In this document: piece by piece, positions 51,169 through 60,282 of the stretch | How the letters are laid out: every line of letters begins with the position of its first letter | How positions within the stretch are numbered: position 1 is the stretch's first letter | The notes under the pieces: model-generated | Told to the model about the DNA's origin: nothing | Seen by the model: the letters and a program-made list of their open reading frames with translations, nothing else | Databases searched by the model: none | Origin: Streptomyces sp. NBC_00461 | Lineage (GTDB): Bacteria > Actinomycetota > Actinomycetes > Streptomycetales > Streptomycetaceae | Assembly: GCF_036013935.1 (NCBI RefSeq) | Contig: NZ_CP107902.1 | Coordinates: 6,729,001 to 6,793,000 of the forward strand | Direction: 5' to 3' | DNA: 64,000 nt | Program-made: the position numbers and the translations under genes

Positions 51169-52811
51169 ACGTCACCTCTCACCGTGGTGCGCGTGATCGC
51201 GCCGGCCGGGGCGGCGGCACTCAGGGGCAGCCGGGCCTCGAAGACCGCGCCGCCCTCCTGGCCCTCCGCCACCGTCAGCGTGCCCTCCTGCCGGGCCACC
51301 GCCTGTCGTACCAGGGCGAGGCCCAGACCGCGCCCGCCGGGGCCGGCCGGCTTCGTCGAGAACCCCCGTTGGAACACCAGCTCCGCATGGGCGGGATCCA
51401 CCCCCGCGCCGCTGTCCGCGACCCGCATCACCAGCTCGGAGTCCTCCGCGTACGCCGTCACCGTCACCCGGGCGCCGACGCTGCCCTGGGCCGCGTCCAC
51501 CGCGTTGTCGATCAGGTTGCCGAGGATCGTGACCAGGTCGCGGGCCGGCAGGGTCGGCGGGAGCAGGCCGTCGTCGAGGCGGCTGTCCTCCGACACCACC
51601 AGCTCCACGCCCCGCTCGTTGGCCTGCGCCGTCTTGCCGAGCAGCAGCGCCGCCAGCACCGGTTCGCTCACCGCCGCCACCACCTGGTCGGTCAGCGCCT
51701 GGGCGAGCTCCAGCTCGGCCGTCGCGAAGTCCACGGCCTCCTCGGCCCGGCCGAGCTCGATCAGGGACACCACCGTGTGCAGCCGGTTCGCCGCCTCGTG
51801 CGCCTGCGAGCGCAGGGCCTGGGTGAAGCCCCGCTCGGAGTCCAACTCGCCCATCAGCGACTGGAGTTCGGTGACGTCGCGCAGAGTCACCACCGTCCCG
51901 CGCCGCTCCCCGCCGGACACCGGCGAGGTGTTCACCACCAGCACCCGGTCCGCCGTCAGAAGCACCTCGTCCACCCGCGGCTCCGAGGCCAGCAGGGCAC
52001 CCGTCAGCGGGGCGGGCAGACCGAGCTCCGCGACCGACCTGCCCACCACGTCCTCCTGGGACGGCACACCCAGCAGCTCCTGCGCCCCGTCGTTGACCAG
52101 TGCCACCCGGTACTGTCCGTCCAGCATGAGCAGCCCCTCGCGCACGGCGTGCAGTGCGGCCTCGTGGTAGTCGTGCATATGGCTGAGCTCGGCCGCGTTC
52201 ATGCCGTGGGTGTGACGGCGCAGGCGGGCGTTGACCACGTACGTGCCGACCGCGCCCAGCGCGAGGGCGCCGGCCGCCACCCCGAGCAGGGCCGACACCT
52301 GGCCCTGCGCCTGCTTGCTGATCGCCTGCACCTTGATGCCGGCGCTGACGAGGCCGACGATCCGCGTGCCGTCGTAGACGGGAGTGACCGCCCGGACCGA
52401 CGCCCCGAGCGTGCCGGTGTAGGTCTCGGTGAAGGACTTGCCGTGCAGCGCCGGCCCGATGGTGCCGACGAAGTGCTTGCCGATCTCGTCCTTGTTCGGG
52501 TGGGTCCAGCGGATGCCCTTCGGGTTCATGATCGTCACGAAGTCGACGTCCGCGTCGCGCATCACCTTCAGCGCGTACGGCTGGAGCTGCGCGGTGGGGT
52601 CCGGGGTCTTGATCGCCGCCACCACGGACGGGGCGTCCGCGATCGAGCGGGACACCGCCATGGCCTGGCGGGCGGCCGCGTCCTCGGCCTGTGCCCGGTC
52701 GCTGAAGTAGCTGAACAGTGCATATCCGGCCACGAGCACCGCTATCAGCACCGCCTGCATGGCGAAGAGCTGGCCTGCCAGGCTGCGGGGTCTCGGGACG
52801 GGGATGCGCAT
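51165..52811 (-). CDS. CitA/DcuS-type sensor histidine kinase
   Basis: A protein of 548 residues. Transmembrane helix 1 (LAGQLFAMQAVLIAVLVAGY) and helix 2 (near 175-195, SALLGVAAGALALGAVGTYV) flank an extracytoplasmic sensor with MNPKGIRWTHPNKDEIGKHF and GTLGASVRAVTPVYDG, characteristic of the CitA/DcuS PAS-like (Cache) fold. A cytoplasmic PAS domain, a dimerisation region with LRSQAHEAANRLHTVVSLIE (phosphoacceptor His) and an ATPase domain (LGNLIDNAVDAAQ, GGRGLGLALV) follow. ATG 52811 is chosen (MRIPVPRPRS) because it directly precedes helix 1. Confidence 0.94.
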   Translation of the reverse strand: MRIPVPRPRSLAGQLFAMQAVLIAVLVAGYALFSYFSDRAQAEDAAARQAMAVSRSIADAPSVVAAIKTPDPTAQLQPYALKVMRDADVDFVTIMNPKGIRWTHPNKDEIGKHFVGTIGPALHGKSFTETYTGTLGASVRAVTPVYDGTRIVGLVSAGIKVQAISKQAQGQVSALLGVAAGALALGAVGTYVVNARLRRHTHGMNAAELSHMHDYHEAALHAVREGLLMLDGQYRVALVNDGAQELLGVPSQEDVVGRSVAELGLPAPLTGALLASEPRVDEVLLTADRVLVVNTSPVSGGERRGTVVTLRDVTELQSLMGELDSERGFTQALRSQAHEAANRLHTVVSLIELGRAEEAVDFATAELELAQALTDQVVAAVSEPVLAALLLGKTAQANERGVELVVSEDSRLDDGLLPPTLPARDLVTILGNLIDNAVDAAQGSVGARVTVTAYAEDSELVMRVADSGAGVDPAHAELVFQRGFSTKPAGPGGRGLGLALVRQAVARQEGTLTVAEGQEGGAVFEARLPLSAAAPAGAITRTTVRGDV

Positions 52812-52963
52812 GTCGTCAGTGTGCCTCTCACGCTGAGTGTGAACTAAATGAACGGAAGGGTGACCGCCCTCACAGAGCGGGAGATAGTCACGGCATTCCC
52901 CTATATCCCCGGACGTGAGCCGCACGCCGGTTGATGCCGATGACGTCGTCAAGGAGGGCAGCC
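52812..52963. promoter_or_regulatory. Divergent promoter region between the sensor kinase and dctA-like genes
   Basis: A stretch of 152 bases with a locally lower G+C segment around 52840-52860 (TGTGAACTAAATGAACG). It should hold both promoters and the response-regulator sites. I could not identify a clear repeated operator. Confidence 0.5.
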
Positions 52964-54343
52964 GTGGCCAGCACCCCCGCTACCGCACCTGCCGCACCCG
53001 CCAAGCGGGACCGCACCCACTACCTCTACATCGCGGTGATCATCGCGGTGGTTCTCGGCATCGGCGTCGGGTTCGCCGCGCCAGATTTCGCCAAAGAGCT
53101 CAAGCCGATCGGCGCGGGCTTCGTGAACCTGATCAAGATGATGATCTCGCCGATCATCTTCTGCACGATCGTGCTCGGCGTCGGTTCCGTGCGCAAGGCC
53201 GCCAAGGTCGGCAAGGTCGGCGGGCTCGCCCTCGGCTACTTCATCGCCATGTCCTTCGTGGCGCTGGCCATCGGCCTGGTCGTCGGCAACATCATCCACC
53301 CGGGCAGCGGGATGCACCTGACCGAGGCCGTGAAGGGCGTCGGGCACGAGCAGGCGAAGGCCGCCGCCGAGGGGCCCGTCGACTTCCTGCTCGGGATCAT
53401 TCCGACCACGTTCGTCTCGGCCTTCACCGAGGGCGTCGTCCTCCAGACCCTCCTCGTGGCGCTGCTCGTCGGGTTCGCCCTGCAGGCCATGGGGCGCTCC
53501 GGTGAGCCGATCCTGCGCGGGGTCGAGCACATCCAGAAGCTGGTCTTCCGCATCCTCGGCATGATCATGTGGGCCGCGCCCGTCGGTGCCTTCGGTGCGA
53601 TGGCCGCCGTGGTCGGCGAGACCGGAGTGGACGCGCTCAAGGCGCTGGGCACGATCATGGCCGGTTTCTACATCACCTGTCTGCTGTTCGTCGTCATCGT
53701 GCTCGGCACGCTGACGAAGCTCGTGGCGAAGGTGAACCTCTTCCAGCTGCTGAGGTACCTCGGCCGGGAGTTCCTGCTGATCATCTCCACCTCGTCGTCC
53801 GAGTCCGCGCTGCCGCGGCTCATCGCGAAGATGGAGCACCTGGGTGTCGGCCGTCCGGTCGTCGGTATCACCGTGCCGACCGGCTACTCCTTCAACCTCG
53901 ACGGCACGATGATCTACCTGACCATGGCCTCGCTGTTCATCGCGGACGCCATGGACCAGCCGATGAGCATCGGCCAGCAGATCGGTCTGCTGCTGTTCAT
54001 GATGGTCGCCTCGAAGGGCGCGGCCGGTGTCTCCGGTTCCGGTATCGCGGTCCTCGCCAGCGGTCTGCAGTCGCACAAGCCCGCCCTCGTCGACGGCGTC
54101 GGCCTGATCATCGGCATCGACCGCTTCATGAGCGAGGCCCGCGCCGTCACCAACTTCGCCGGCAACGCCGTCGCGACCCTGCTCATCGGTACCTGGACCG
54201 GCGAGGTCGACAAGGAGCGCGTGGACCGCGTCCTGGCCGGCGAGCTGCCCTTCGACGAGAAGACGCTGCTGGACGACGCCGAGCCGGACGTCCCGGTGGA
54301 GGTGCCCGAGCAGGGCGGCGAGAAGGAACTCGCCAAGGCCTGA
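52964..54343 (+). CDS. Dicarboxylate/glutamate:cation symporter (DctA/GltP family)
   Basis: A protein of 459 residues with eight or more helices and two hairpins. Hallmarks are IKMMISPIIFCTIVLGVGS, the Ser-rich first hairpin ISTSSSESALPRLIAKMEHL, the motif PTGYSFNLDGTMIY, and the second hairpin region SKGAAGVSGSGIAVLASGL with GIDRFMSEARAVTNFAGN. The Arg in EARAVTN suits C4-dicarboxylates. GTG 52964 is chosen because AAGGAGGG lies five bases upstream; the upstream start at 52931 lacks one. It is divergent from the CitA/CitB-like two-component genes, which probably control it. Confidence 0.95.
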   Translation: MASTPATAPAAPAKRDRTHYLYIAVIIAVVLGIGVGFAAPDFAKELKPIGAGFVNLIKMMISPIIFCTIVLGVGSVRKAAKVGKVGGLALGYFIAMSFVALAIGLVVGNIIHPGSGMHLTEAVKGVGHEQAKAAAEGPVDFLLGIIPTTFVSAFTEGVVLQTLLVALLVGFALQAMGRSGEPILRGVEHIQKLVFRILGMIMWAAPVGAFGAMAAVVGETGVDALKALGTIMAGFYITCLLFVVIVLGTLTKLVAKVNLFQLLRYLGREFLLIISTSSSESALPRLIAKMEHLGVGRPVVGITVPTGYSFNLDGTMIYLTMASLFIADAMDQPMSIGQQIGLLLFMMVASKGAAGVSGSGIAVLASGLQSHKPALVDGVGLIIGIDRFMSEARAVTNFAGNAVATLLIGTWTGEVDKERVDRVLAGELPFDEKTLLDDAEPDVPVEVPEQGGEKELAKA

Positions 54344-54402
54344 GCCCTTCAGTCCCCCGGGCGGCCGAAACTCCCCCCGTCGATCGGTCGCCCGGTCGAG
54401 AA

Positions 54403-54447
54403 CGCCGAGCGGCCGGGTCCCTCCCCCGTGGACCCGGCCGCTCGGCG
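54403..54447 (+). terminator. Terminator hairpin after the symporter gene
   Basis: CGCCGAGCGGCCGGGTCC (54403-54420) pairs perfectly with GGACCCGGCCGCTCGGCG (54430-54447) around a nine-base loop, 60 bases after the stop. Confidence 0.85.
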
Positions 54448-54533
54448 CGTTGATCCTCACCAACCTCTTACCTGCGTCCACTAGCGTGCCGCGCCGATCG
54501 TCAGGCGCGGCAAGCTGTTTGGAGGCACGGGGG

Positions 54534-55310
54534 ATGAAGATCGACTGGGACCGGCGCACATGTGCCCGAAAGGGGCATGTCACCTATGCCCCGGACGACT
54601 CCCGGCTGCGGGTACGGCTGCACGCCGAGACCGCTCTCGGGGACGTCTGGCGCTGTCTGCGCTGCGGCGACTTCGCGCTGGGCGAGCCGCACGGGTCGGG
54701 ACCGGCGAGCGAGGCGCCCCTCGTGCCGCGCGGGAAGGTGCTGCGCGACCTGTTCATCCTGCGCTTCCTGGCGATCGAGCGGGCCGTGCGCGGCGTGTTC
54801 ATCGTGCTGGTCGCGGCGGCGGTGTGGAAGTTCAGCAACAGCCAGGACTCGGTACGCAGCCTCTTCGACGAGTACCTGAACGTCTTCCGGCCCGTCTTCA
54901 AGCACTTCCACTACGACCTCGACCACTCACCGATCGTCGGCAGCATCCAGAAGACCTTCGGCTACAAGCACTCCACGCTGCTGCTGGTGGCCGCACTGCT
55001 CGTCGCCTACGCCCTGATCGAGCTCGTCGAGGCGGTGGGCCTGTGGTACGCCAAACGCTGGGCCGAGTACCTCACGGTGGTCGCCACCGCCGCCTTCCTC
55101 CCGCTGGAGATCTACGAACTCACCGAGCACATCAGCTGGCTGAAGATCGGCACCCTGGTCCTCAACATCCTCGCCGTGCTCTACATCGCCCTCGCCAAGC
55201 GGCTGTTCGGGCTCAGGGGCGGCCGCCGGGCCTTCGACGAGGAACGGCAGAGCGCGTCCCTGCTGGAGGTCGAGGAGTCGGCCGGCATGCCCGCCGCCCA
55301 GCGCGCCTAG
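54534..55310 (+). CDS. DUF2127 membrane protein
   Basis: A protein of 258 residues. The N terminus has Cys-His motifs (CARKGH and CLRCG) that may bind a metal. Then come about four helices: AVRGVFIVLVAAAVWKFS, TLLLVAALLVAYALIELVEA, YLTVVATAAFLPLEIYEL and LVLNILAVLYIALAKRLFGL, the DUF2127 pattern with its conserved charged IEL-VEAVGLWYAKRWAEYL segment. Function is unknown. ATG 54534 is preceded by GGAGGCACGGGGG. It is transcribed alone, with terminator-like DNA on its 5' side. Confidence 0.85.
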   Translation: MKIDWDRRTCARKGHVTYAPDDSRLRVRLHAETALGDVWRCLRCGDFALGEPHGSGPASEAPLVPRGKVLRDLFILRFLAIERAVRGVFIVLVAAAVWKFSNSQDSVRSLFDEYLNVFRPVFKHFHYDLDHSPIVGSIQKTFGYKHSTLLLVAALLVAYALIELVEAVGLWYAKRWAEYLTVVATAAFLPLEIYELTEHISWLKIGTLVLNILAVLYIALAKRLFGLRGGRRAFDEERQSASLLEVEESAGMPAAQRA

Positions 55311-55435
55311 GTCAGTCGGCGGCCCAAGGGCGGGTGCGTTTGGGGGCACTTGCCCCAAATCCTTTGACCTGCGGGACCGTTGGGCATCAGGCTGGGAGGC
55401 CTCGGGGGTGCACGGCCCAACGCACGGAGGTGTAC

Positions 55436-57013
55436 ATGGGGCAGCCCGACGAGGTGGAGATCCTCAGCACGGACGAGTACAAGAGGCGGTACGGCGCGGA
55501 GCGCGAGCCCTCGCCCCTGTCGCTTGAGCGGGTCAACGAACTGTTCCACGAGTTCCTTATGGCGGTCGCGCGCCCGAAGCGCAGTGACGCCGACGGCAGC
55601 CGCGACCTCGCCAAGCGGCTGCGCGAACACCTGGGTTCGGCGCCGACCGACCGCCCGGTGGTCAAGTCCGCGTACGCGCCGTTCGACCTGCCCAACGTCC
55701 ATCTCGCGCTGGAGCGCTGGTTCGCCGCGGACGGCCGGTCCTACGAACTGGTCGGCATGCGCGGCGCCCAGCACCACGGCGATCTCACCCTCGGCGACAT
55801 CATCGAGGCCGCCGACCGCTACGACCGCTTCGTGATCGGCGCCGTCGACTACGCCCATCTGCCGGTCTCGCCCGACCGGGAACTGGCCTGCGTCTCCTGC
55901 GGGTTCTATCTCGGAGCGGAGGGCGACGAGCGTTTCGCCGTACTCCTGCGCGGCCCGCAGGACGCGTACGGACGCAACAAGGTCGAGCTCGAAGTCCTCG
56001 CCCGCGACAAGGAGTTCGCGGACCGGCTGCTCGCCGGGATCGACGCCCTCGTGCGCGAGCACAACGTCTTCCGCGGTCAGGTGCTCTCCTTCGAGGGCTC
56101 GCAGTTCGGCCACGGCCTCGGCCCGTTCCGCTTCCACCGCCGCCCCGGCCTGACCCGTGACGACATCGTGCTGCCGGCCGGGCTCCTGGAGCGGGTGGAG
56201 CGGCAGGTCGTGGGGGTGGCGCGCCGCCGCGAGCAGCTGCGCGCCGCGGGCCAGCACCTGCGCCGGGGACTCCTCCTCTACGGTCCTCCCGGCACCGGCA
56301 AGACCCACACGATCCGCTATCTCCTCTCCCACCTTCCGCAGTTCACGGTCGTCGTCCTGTCCGGCGAGAGCATCGACGCCATCGGCCCGGCGTGCGCCCT
56401 GGCCCGTATGCTCCAGCCCGCACTCGTCGTCCTGGAGGACTGCGACCTGATCGCCGAGGCCCGCGACTACGGCAACGGCGAACAGCCCCTGCTCTTCCAG
56501 GTCCTGAACGAGATGGACGGCCTCGGCGACGACGCCGACGTCGCCTTCCTGCTCACCACCAACCGCGCCGACCTGCTGGAACCGGCCCTGATCCAGCGCC
56601 CGGGCCGCGTGGACCTCGCCGTGGAGATCCCGCTGCCGGACGCGGAGGGCCGCGCCGCGCTGCTCGCCCTGTACGGCGCGGGCCTCGGCCTCGGCCAGGA
56701 CGTCGCCGACGAGGTCGTGGCCCGGACCGAGGGCACGACGGCCTCGTTCACCAAGGAGCTGGTCCGCCGGTCCGTCCTGATCGCGGCGGAACGCGAGTCC
56801 CCCCGCACCGAACCGTCCGACATCCGCGAGGCCCTCGACGAGCTCATGTCCGACCGCGACCGGCTGACCCGCCGGCTGCTGGGGGTGCGGAACGCGAGCG
56901 AGGACGAGGAGGACGAGGAGGAAGGCGACGAGGACTACGACGGCAGGGGGCATGGTGGGCCGCCCTCGGGGGAGTGGCTGCTGGGCCCGCGTCCCGGCCG
57001 TGCGCCCCGCTGA
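55436..57013 (+). CDS. AAA ATPase
   Basis: A protein of 525 residues. The first 270 residues have no domain I recognise. The AAA module follows: Walker A LLLYGPPGTGKTHTIRYLLS, a Walker B-like ALVVLEDCDLIAEARDYGNG in which Glu-Asp replaces the usual Asp-Glu order, sensor 1 LLTTNRADLLEPALIQRPGR with the arginine-finger region, and a small helical lid. The C terminus is acidic (EDEEDEEEGDED) and then Gly/Pro-rich. ATG 55436 is preceded by GGAGG at five bases. It may remodel a protein complex; neighbours give no clear client. Confidence 0.87.
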   Translation: MGQPDEVEILSTDEYKRRYGAEREPSPLSLERVNELFHEFLMAVARPKRSDADGSRDLAKRLREHLGSAPTDRPVVKSAYAPFDLPNVHLALERWFAADGRSYELVGMRGAQHHGDLTLGDIIEAADRYDRFVIGAVDYAHLPVSPDRELACVSCGFYLGAEGDERFAVLLRGPQDAYGRNKVELEVLARDKEFADRLLAGIDALVREHNVFRGQVLSFEGSQFGHGLGPFRFHRRPGLTRDDIVLPAGLLERVERQVVGVARRREQLRAAGQHLRRGLLLYGPPGTGKTHTIRYLLSHLPQFTVVVLSGESIDAIGPACALARMLQPALVVLEDCDLIAEARDYGNGEQPLLFQVLNEMDGLGDDADVAFLLTTNRADLLEPALIQRPGRVDLAVEIPLPDAEGRAALLALYGAGLGLGQDVADEVVARTEGTTASFTKELVRRSVLIAAERESPRTEPSDIREALDELMSDRDRLTRRLLGVRNASEDEEDEEEGDEDYDGRGHGGPPSGEWLLGPRPGRAPR

Positions 57014-57082
57014 CCTTCACGCCGACCCTGACACCGAGACCTGACGCCGACCCCCCGGACGTCTGTCGTCGAGCGCTGTTGC

Positions 57083-57101
57083 CTTGACGTCGGCGTCAGG
57101 G
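57083..57101 (+). promoter_or_regulatory. Candidate MerR operator/promoter
   Basis: CCTTGACGTCGGCGTCAGG contains the dyad TGACG-N4-CGTCA and a TTGACG -35-like hexamer. It ends 15 bases before the merR start codon, the usual layout of a MerR-type self-regulated promoter. Confidence 0.6.
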
Positions 57102-57116
57102 ATTACGTTCGTAGGC

Positions 57117-57503
57117 ATGCGAATCGGCGAGCTGGCCGCACGGGCCGGTACCACGACGCGGACGCTGCGCTACTACGAGTCGCGCGGGCTGCTGCCCGCA
57201 CGGCGGGGCGACAACGGCTACCGGACCTATGACGAGAGCGACCTGAAGCTGCTCCTGCAGGTCAGGACGCTCCAGGACTTCGGGTTCGACCTGGAGGAGA
57301 CGCGGCCGTTCGTGGAGTGTCTGCGTGCCGGGCACCCGGAAGGCGACTCCTGCCCCGCGTCGCTGGCGGTCTACCGGCGCAAGCTGGACGAACTCGACGC
57401 ACTGATCGAGGAGTTGCAGGCGGTGCGGGCGAAGATCGGCGTGCGGCTGGCCACGGCCGGAGGAGATTCACCGTTGTGCGAACTGGGAGGACGGGAACTG
57501 TGA
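57117..57503 (+). CDS. MerR-family transcriptional regulator
   Basis: A protein of 128 residues. The winged-helix start MRIGELAARAGTTTRTLRYY (ESRGLLPARR follows) is typical, with YRTYDESDLKLLLQVRTLQD and a dimerisation helix. Cys residues are in VECLRAG, GDSCPASL and PLCELGG; the last two could sense redox state or bind a metal, as suits the thioredoxin gene coupled to it. ATG 57117 follows the candidate operator. The stop overlaps the thioredoxin start. Confidence 0.93.
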   Translation: MRIGELAARAGTTTRTLRYYESRGLLPARRGDNGYRTYDESDLKLLLQVRTLQDFGFDLEETRPFVECLRAGHPEGDSCPASLAVYRRKLDELDALIEELQAVRAKIGVRLATAGGDSPLCELGGREL

Positions 57504-57832
57504 TCGGAGCAGTGGGTGTGGCCGCGGTGACGGACGCGGACTTCGAGACGGAGGTGATGCACAGTGATCTGCCGGTCCTCGTGGAGTTCACCGCCGACTG
57601 GTGTCCGCCGTGCCGGCAGATGGGACCGGTGCTCAGCGCCCTCGCCGCGGAGGAGGGGGAGCGGCTGAAGGTGGTCCAGCTCGATGTGGACACGAACCCG
57701 GAGACCACCAACGCGTACCGGGTCCTGTCGATGCCGACCTTCATGGTCTTCCGCGGTGGCCGGCCGGTGAAGTCGATGGTGGGCGCCAGGCCCAAGCGGC
57801 GGCTCCTTGAGGAGCTGGCGGACGTCCTGTGA
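57500..57832 (+). CDS. Thioredoxin
   Basis: A protein of 110 residues with the full thioredoxin fold: LPVLVEFTADWCPPCRQMGP with the active site C35-P-P-C38, the buried Asp in VVQLDVDTN and cis-Pro in VLSMPTFMVF. WCPPC instead of WCGPC usually shifts the redox potential. GTG 57500 overlaps the MerR stop (GTGA), with GGGAGG upstream, so the regulator and thioredoxin are translated together. This implies stress-induced thiol reduction; the exact signal is not shown. Confidence 0.94.
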   Translation: MIGAVGVAAVTDADFETEVMHSDLPVLVEFTADWCPPCRQMGPVLSALAAEEGERLKVVQLDVDTNPETTNAYRVLSMPTFMVFRGGRPVKSMVGARPKRRLLEELADVL

Positions 57833-57845
57833 CCTGACGCAATAC

Positions 57846-57885
57846 AAAGAAATCCCCCGAGCAATTGCGCTCGGGGGATTTCTTT
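57846..57885 (+). terminator. Terminator hairpin after the thioredoxin gene
   Basis: AAAGAAATCCCCCGAGC (57846-57862) pairs perfectly with GCTCGGGGGATTTCTTT (57869-57885) around AATTGC. The AT-rich base of the stem gives a TTTCTTT tract on the transcript's 3' side. Confidence 0.9.
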
Positions 57886-57969
57886 GCGTATATTCAATGG
57901 TTCGCGACTTCAGGGCAATTGAGTCACGAAGAAGTCCAGTGAGCACATTCTATATGCGCGGGAGTGGAA

Positions 57970-60210
57970 TTGTCAAACAGCGATGAAATTCGTGGTGAGC
58001 AGGAATTCATCGACGGGCTGTACGCGCGCGTGGACGCCCTGCGCGGGGACACCGAGGCCGGCGTCACGGACGCGCTGGCCCAGGGCAACACGCCCATGCA
58101 GGCCCGGCTGGAGCGGGACATCCTGGTCGCCGAGCGCTCGGGACTGCTCGCGGCACTGAACGCCGTGGACGGCTCGCTCTGCTTCGGCCGTATCGACCTC
58201 ACCTCGGGCACGAGCCACCACATCGGCCGTATCGGGCTGCGCACCGACGACGAAGAGCGCACGCCGATCCTGATCGACTGGCGTGCCGACGTCGCCCGCC
58301 CCTTCTACCTGGCCACCGGGCACACCCCGATGGGGCTGCGCCGGCGTCGGCACCTCACCACCAGCGACCGTACGGTCACCGCCCTGCACGACGAGATCCT
58401 CGACCTGGGGGACCAGGAGAGGACCGGTCACGAGGACCCGACCGGCGACGCCGTGCTGCTGGCCGCGCTCAACTCCGCGCGCACCGGCCGCATGAGCGAC
58501 ATCGTGCAGACCATCCAGGCCGAGCAGGACGAGATCATCCGGGCACCGCACCGCGGGGTGCTCGTGGTCGAGGGCGGCCCCGGCACGGGCAAGACGGCCG
58601 TGGCACTGCACCGGGCCGCGTATCTGCTGTACGAGCACCGGGAACTGCTCGCCAAGCGGGCCGTTCTCATCGTCGGCCCCAACCCCGCGTTCCTCGGCTA
58701 CATCGCGGAGGTGCTGCCCTCGCTCGGCGAGACGGGCGTGCTGCTCGCGACCGTCGGAGAGCTGTTCCCCGGCGTGAAGGCGAGGGCGACCGACACCCGT
58801 GCGGCGGCCGCGGTGAAGGGCCGTGCCGACATGGCGGCCGCGCTCGCCGAGGCCGTACGCGACTGGCAGGCGCTGCCCGACCCGGTGATCGCGATCGAGC
58901 ACGACCGCGAGATCCTGATGCTCGACGACGGCCTGGTGAAGATGGCCCGCGAGCGCACCCGTGCCGCGGACCTGCCGCACAACGTGGCCCGCGAACACTT
59001 CGAGGGCCACATCCTCAACACGCTCACCGACATGGTCGCCGAACGCATCGGCACGGACCCCTTCGACGGTACGAACCTGCTGGACCCCAGCGACATCACG
59101 CAGATCCGCGACGAGCTCGCCGAGAACCCCGAGGTGTGGGCGGCCATCGACCAGCTCTGGCCGCGGCTGACCCCGCAGCGGCTGGTCGCGGACTTCCTCG
59201 CCGATCCCGTCGGCTATCTCCCCGACGAGGACGCGGCCGCCATCCGCCGCCCGGTGACACGGGCCTGGACGGTGGCGGACGTACCGCTGCTGGACGAGGC
59301 CGCCGAACTGCTCGGTGTGGACGACCGGGTGCGGCGGGCGCGGGTGGAGCGCGAGCGGGAGACGCAGGTCGCCTACGCGCAGGGCGTGCTCGACGTGTCG
59401 TACGCCTCGCGCACCTACGAGTTCGAGGACATCGACCAGGAGGACTCGGAGGTGCTGTCCGCGCACGACATCATCGACGCCGAGCGGTTCGCCGAGCGCC
59501 AGGAGGAGGACGACCACCGCAGCGCCGCCGAGCGGGCGGCGGCCGACCGGACCTGGGCGTTCGGGCACATCATCGTCGACGAGGCGCAGGAGCTGTCGCC
59601 GATGGCGTGGCGGCTGCTCATGCGGCGCAGCCCGACCCGCTCGATGACCCTGGTCGGCGATCCCGCGCAGACCGCGGAGGCGGCGGGTGTCGGCTCCTGG
59701 GCGGGGATCCTGCAGCCGTACGTCGAGGACCGCTGGGAGCACACGCGGCTCGGCGTCAACTACCGCACCCCAGCCGAGATCATGGAGGTCGCGGCGGCGG
59801 TGGTGCGGGCCGAGCAGCCGGACTTCGAGCCGCCGAGTTCGGTGCGGTCCACCGGCGTCCGGCCGTGGGCGCGTGCGACCGACGATCTGGCCGGTGCGGT
59901 GGCCAAGGCGGTGGAGGAGCTGACGCCTGCGGAGGGGCGGCTCGCGGTCATCGCGCCGCGGCATCTGCATCGGCGGCTGGCGGCGCGGCTGGACGGGGTG
60001 ACGGTGGGGGCGGAGCCGGATCTGACCCGTGCGGTCGTTCTTCTTGATCCGCGTCAGTCGAAGGGGCTGGAGTTCGACTCGGTGCTGGTCGTGGAGCCGG
60101 GGCTGTACGGGACGAGTGATCTGTACGTGGCGCTGACCCGGGCCACGCAGCGGTTGGGGGTGTTGCACAGTCGGGCGTTGCCTGTGGCGCTGGCTGCTGC
60201 GTTTGCGTGA
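57970..60210 (+). CDS. HelD/HelR-type superfamily 1 helicase acting on RNA polymerase
   Basis: A protein of 746 residues. An N-terminal charged coiled coil (EQEFIDGLYARVDALRGDTE onward) precedes a split SF1 ATPase: Walker A VVEGGPGTGKTAVALHRAAY, GHIIVDEAQELSPMAWRLLM (motif II), LVGDPAQTAEA (motif III), LGVNYRTPAEIMEV and the late SKGLEFDSVLVVEP and YVALTRATQRL. This is the actinobacterial HelD layout; members release RNA polymerase, and the HelR type confers rifamycin tolerance by displacing the drug. TTG 57970 is chosen because GGGAG lies five bases upstream; GTG 57964 is an alternative. It stands alone behind the thioredoxin terminator. Confidence 0.88.
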   Translation: MSNSDEIRGEQEFIDGLYARVDALRGDTEAGVTDALAQGNTPMQARLERDILVAERSGLLAALNAVDGSLCFGRIDLTSGTSHHIGRIGLRTDDEERTPILIDWRADVARPFYLATGHTPMGLRRRRHLTTSDRTVTALHDEILDLGDQERTGHEDPTGDAVLLAALNSARTGRMSDIVQTIQAEQDEIIRAPHRGVLVVEGGPGTGKTAVALHRAAYLLYEHRELLAKRAVLIVGPNPAFLGYIAEVLPSLGETGVLLATVGELFPGVKARATDTRAAAAVKGRADMAAALAEAVRDWQALPDPVIAIEHDREILMLDDGLVKMARERTRAADLPHNVAREHFEGHILNTLTDMVAERIGTDPFDGTNLLDPSDITQIRDELAENPEVWAAIDQLWPRLTPQRLVADFLADPVGYLPDEDAAAIRRPVTRAWTVADVPLLDEAAELLGVDDRVRRARVERERETQVAYAQGVLDVSYASRTYEFEDIDQEDSEVLSAHDIIDAERFAERQEEDDHRSAAERAAADRTWAFGHIIVDEAQELSPMAWRLLMRRSPTRSMTLVGDPAQTAEAAGVGSWAGILQPYVEDRWEHTRLGVNYRTPAEIMEVAAAVVRAEQPDFEPPSSVRSTGVRPWARATDDLAGAVAKAVEELTPAEGRLAVIAPRHLHRRLAARLDGVTVGAEPDLTRAVVLLDPRQSKGLEFDSVLVVEPGLYGTSDLYVALTRATQRLGVLHSRALPVALAAAFA

Positions 60211-60233
60211 ACGGGAGGGTTTCGCCCCCGCCG

Positions 60234-60278
60234 CTCAAACGCCGGAGGGGCTGGAAACCAGCCCCTCCGGCGTTTGAG
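60234..60278. terminator. Long bidirectional terminator between the helicase and glgB genes
   Basis: The arm at 60234-60254 pairs over 21 bases without mismatch with 60258-60278 around AAA. The core GCCGGAGGGGCTGG belongs to the GCCGGA(C/G)GGGCTG family common in Streptomyces. It separates convergent genes. Confidence 0.9.
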
Positions 60279-60282
60279 GAGG

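Noticed and set aside
57886..57969. Rifamycin-associated element upstream of the HelD-type gene
   Set aside because: I looked for the GC-rich palindrome of such elements and saw only AT-richer sequence with a weak GACTTC/GAAGTC pair.
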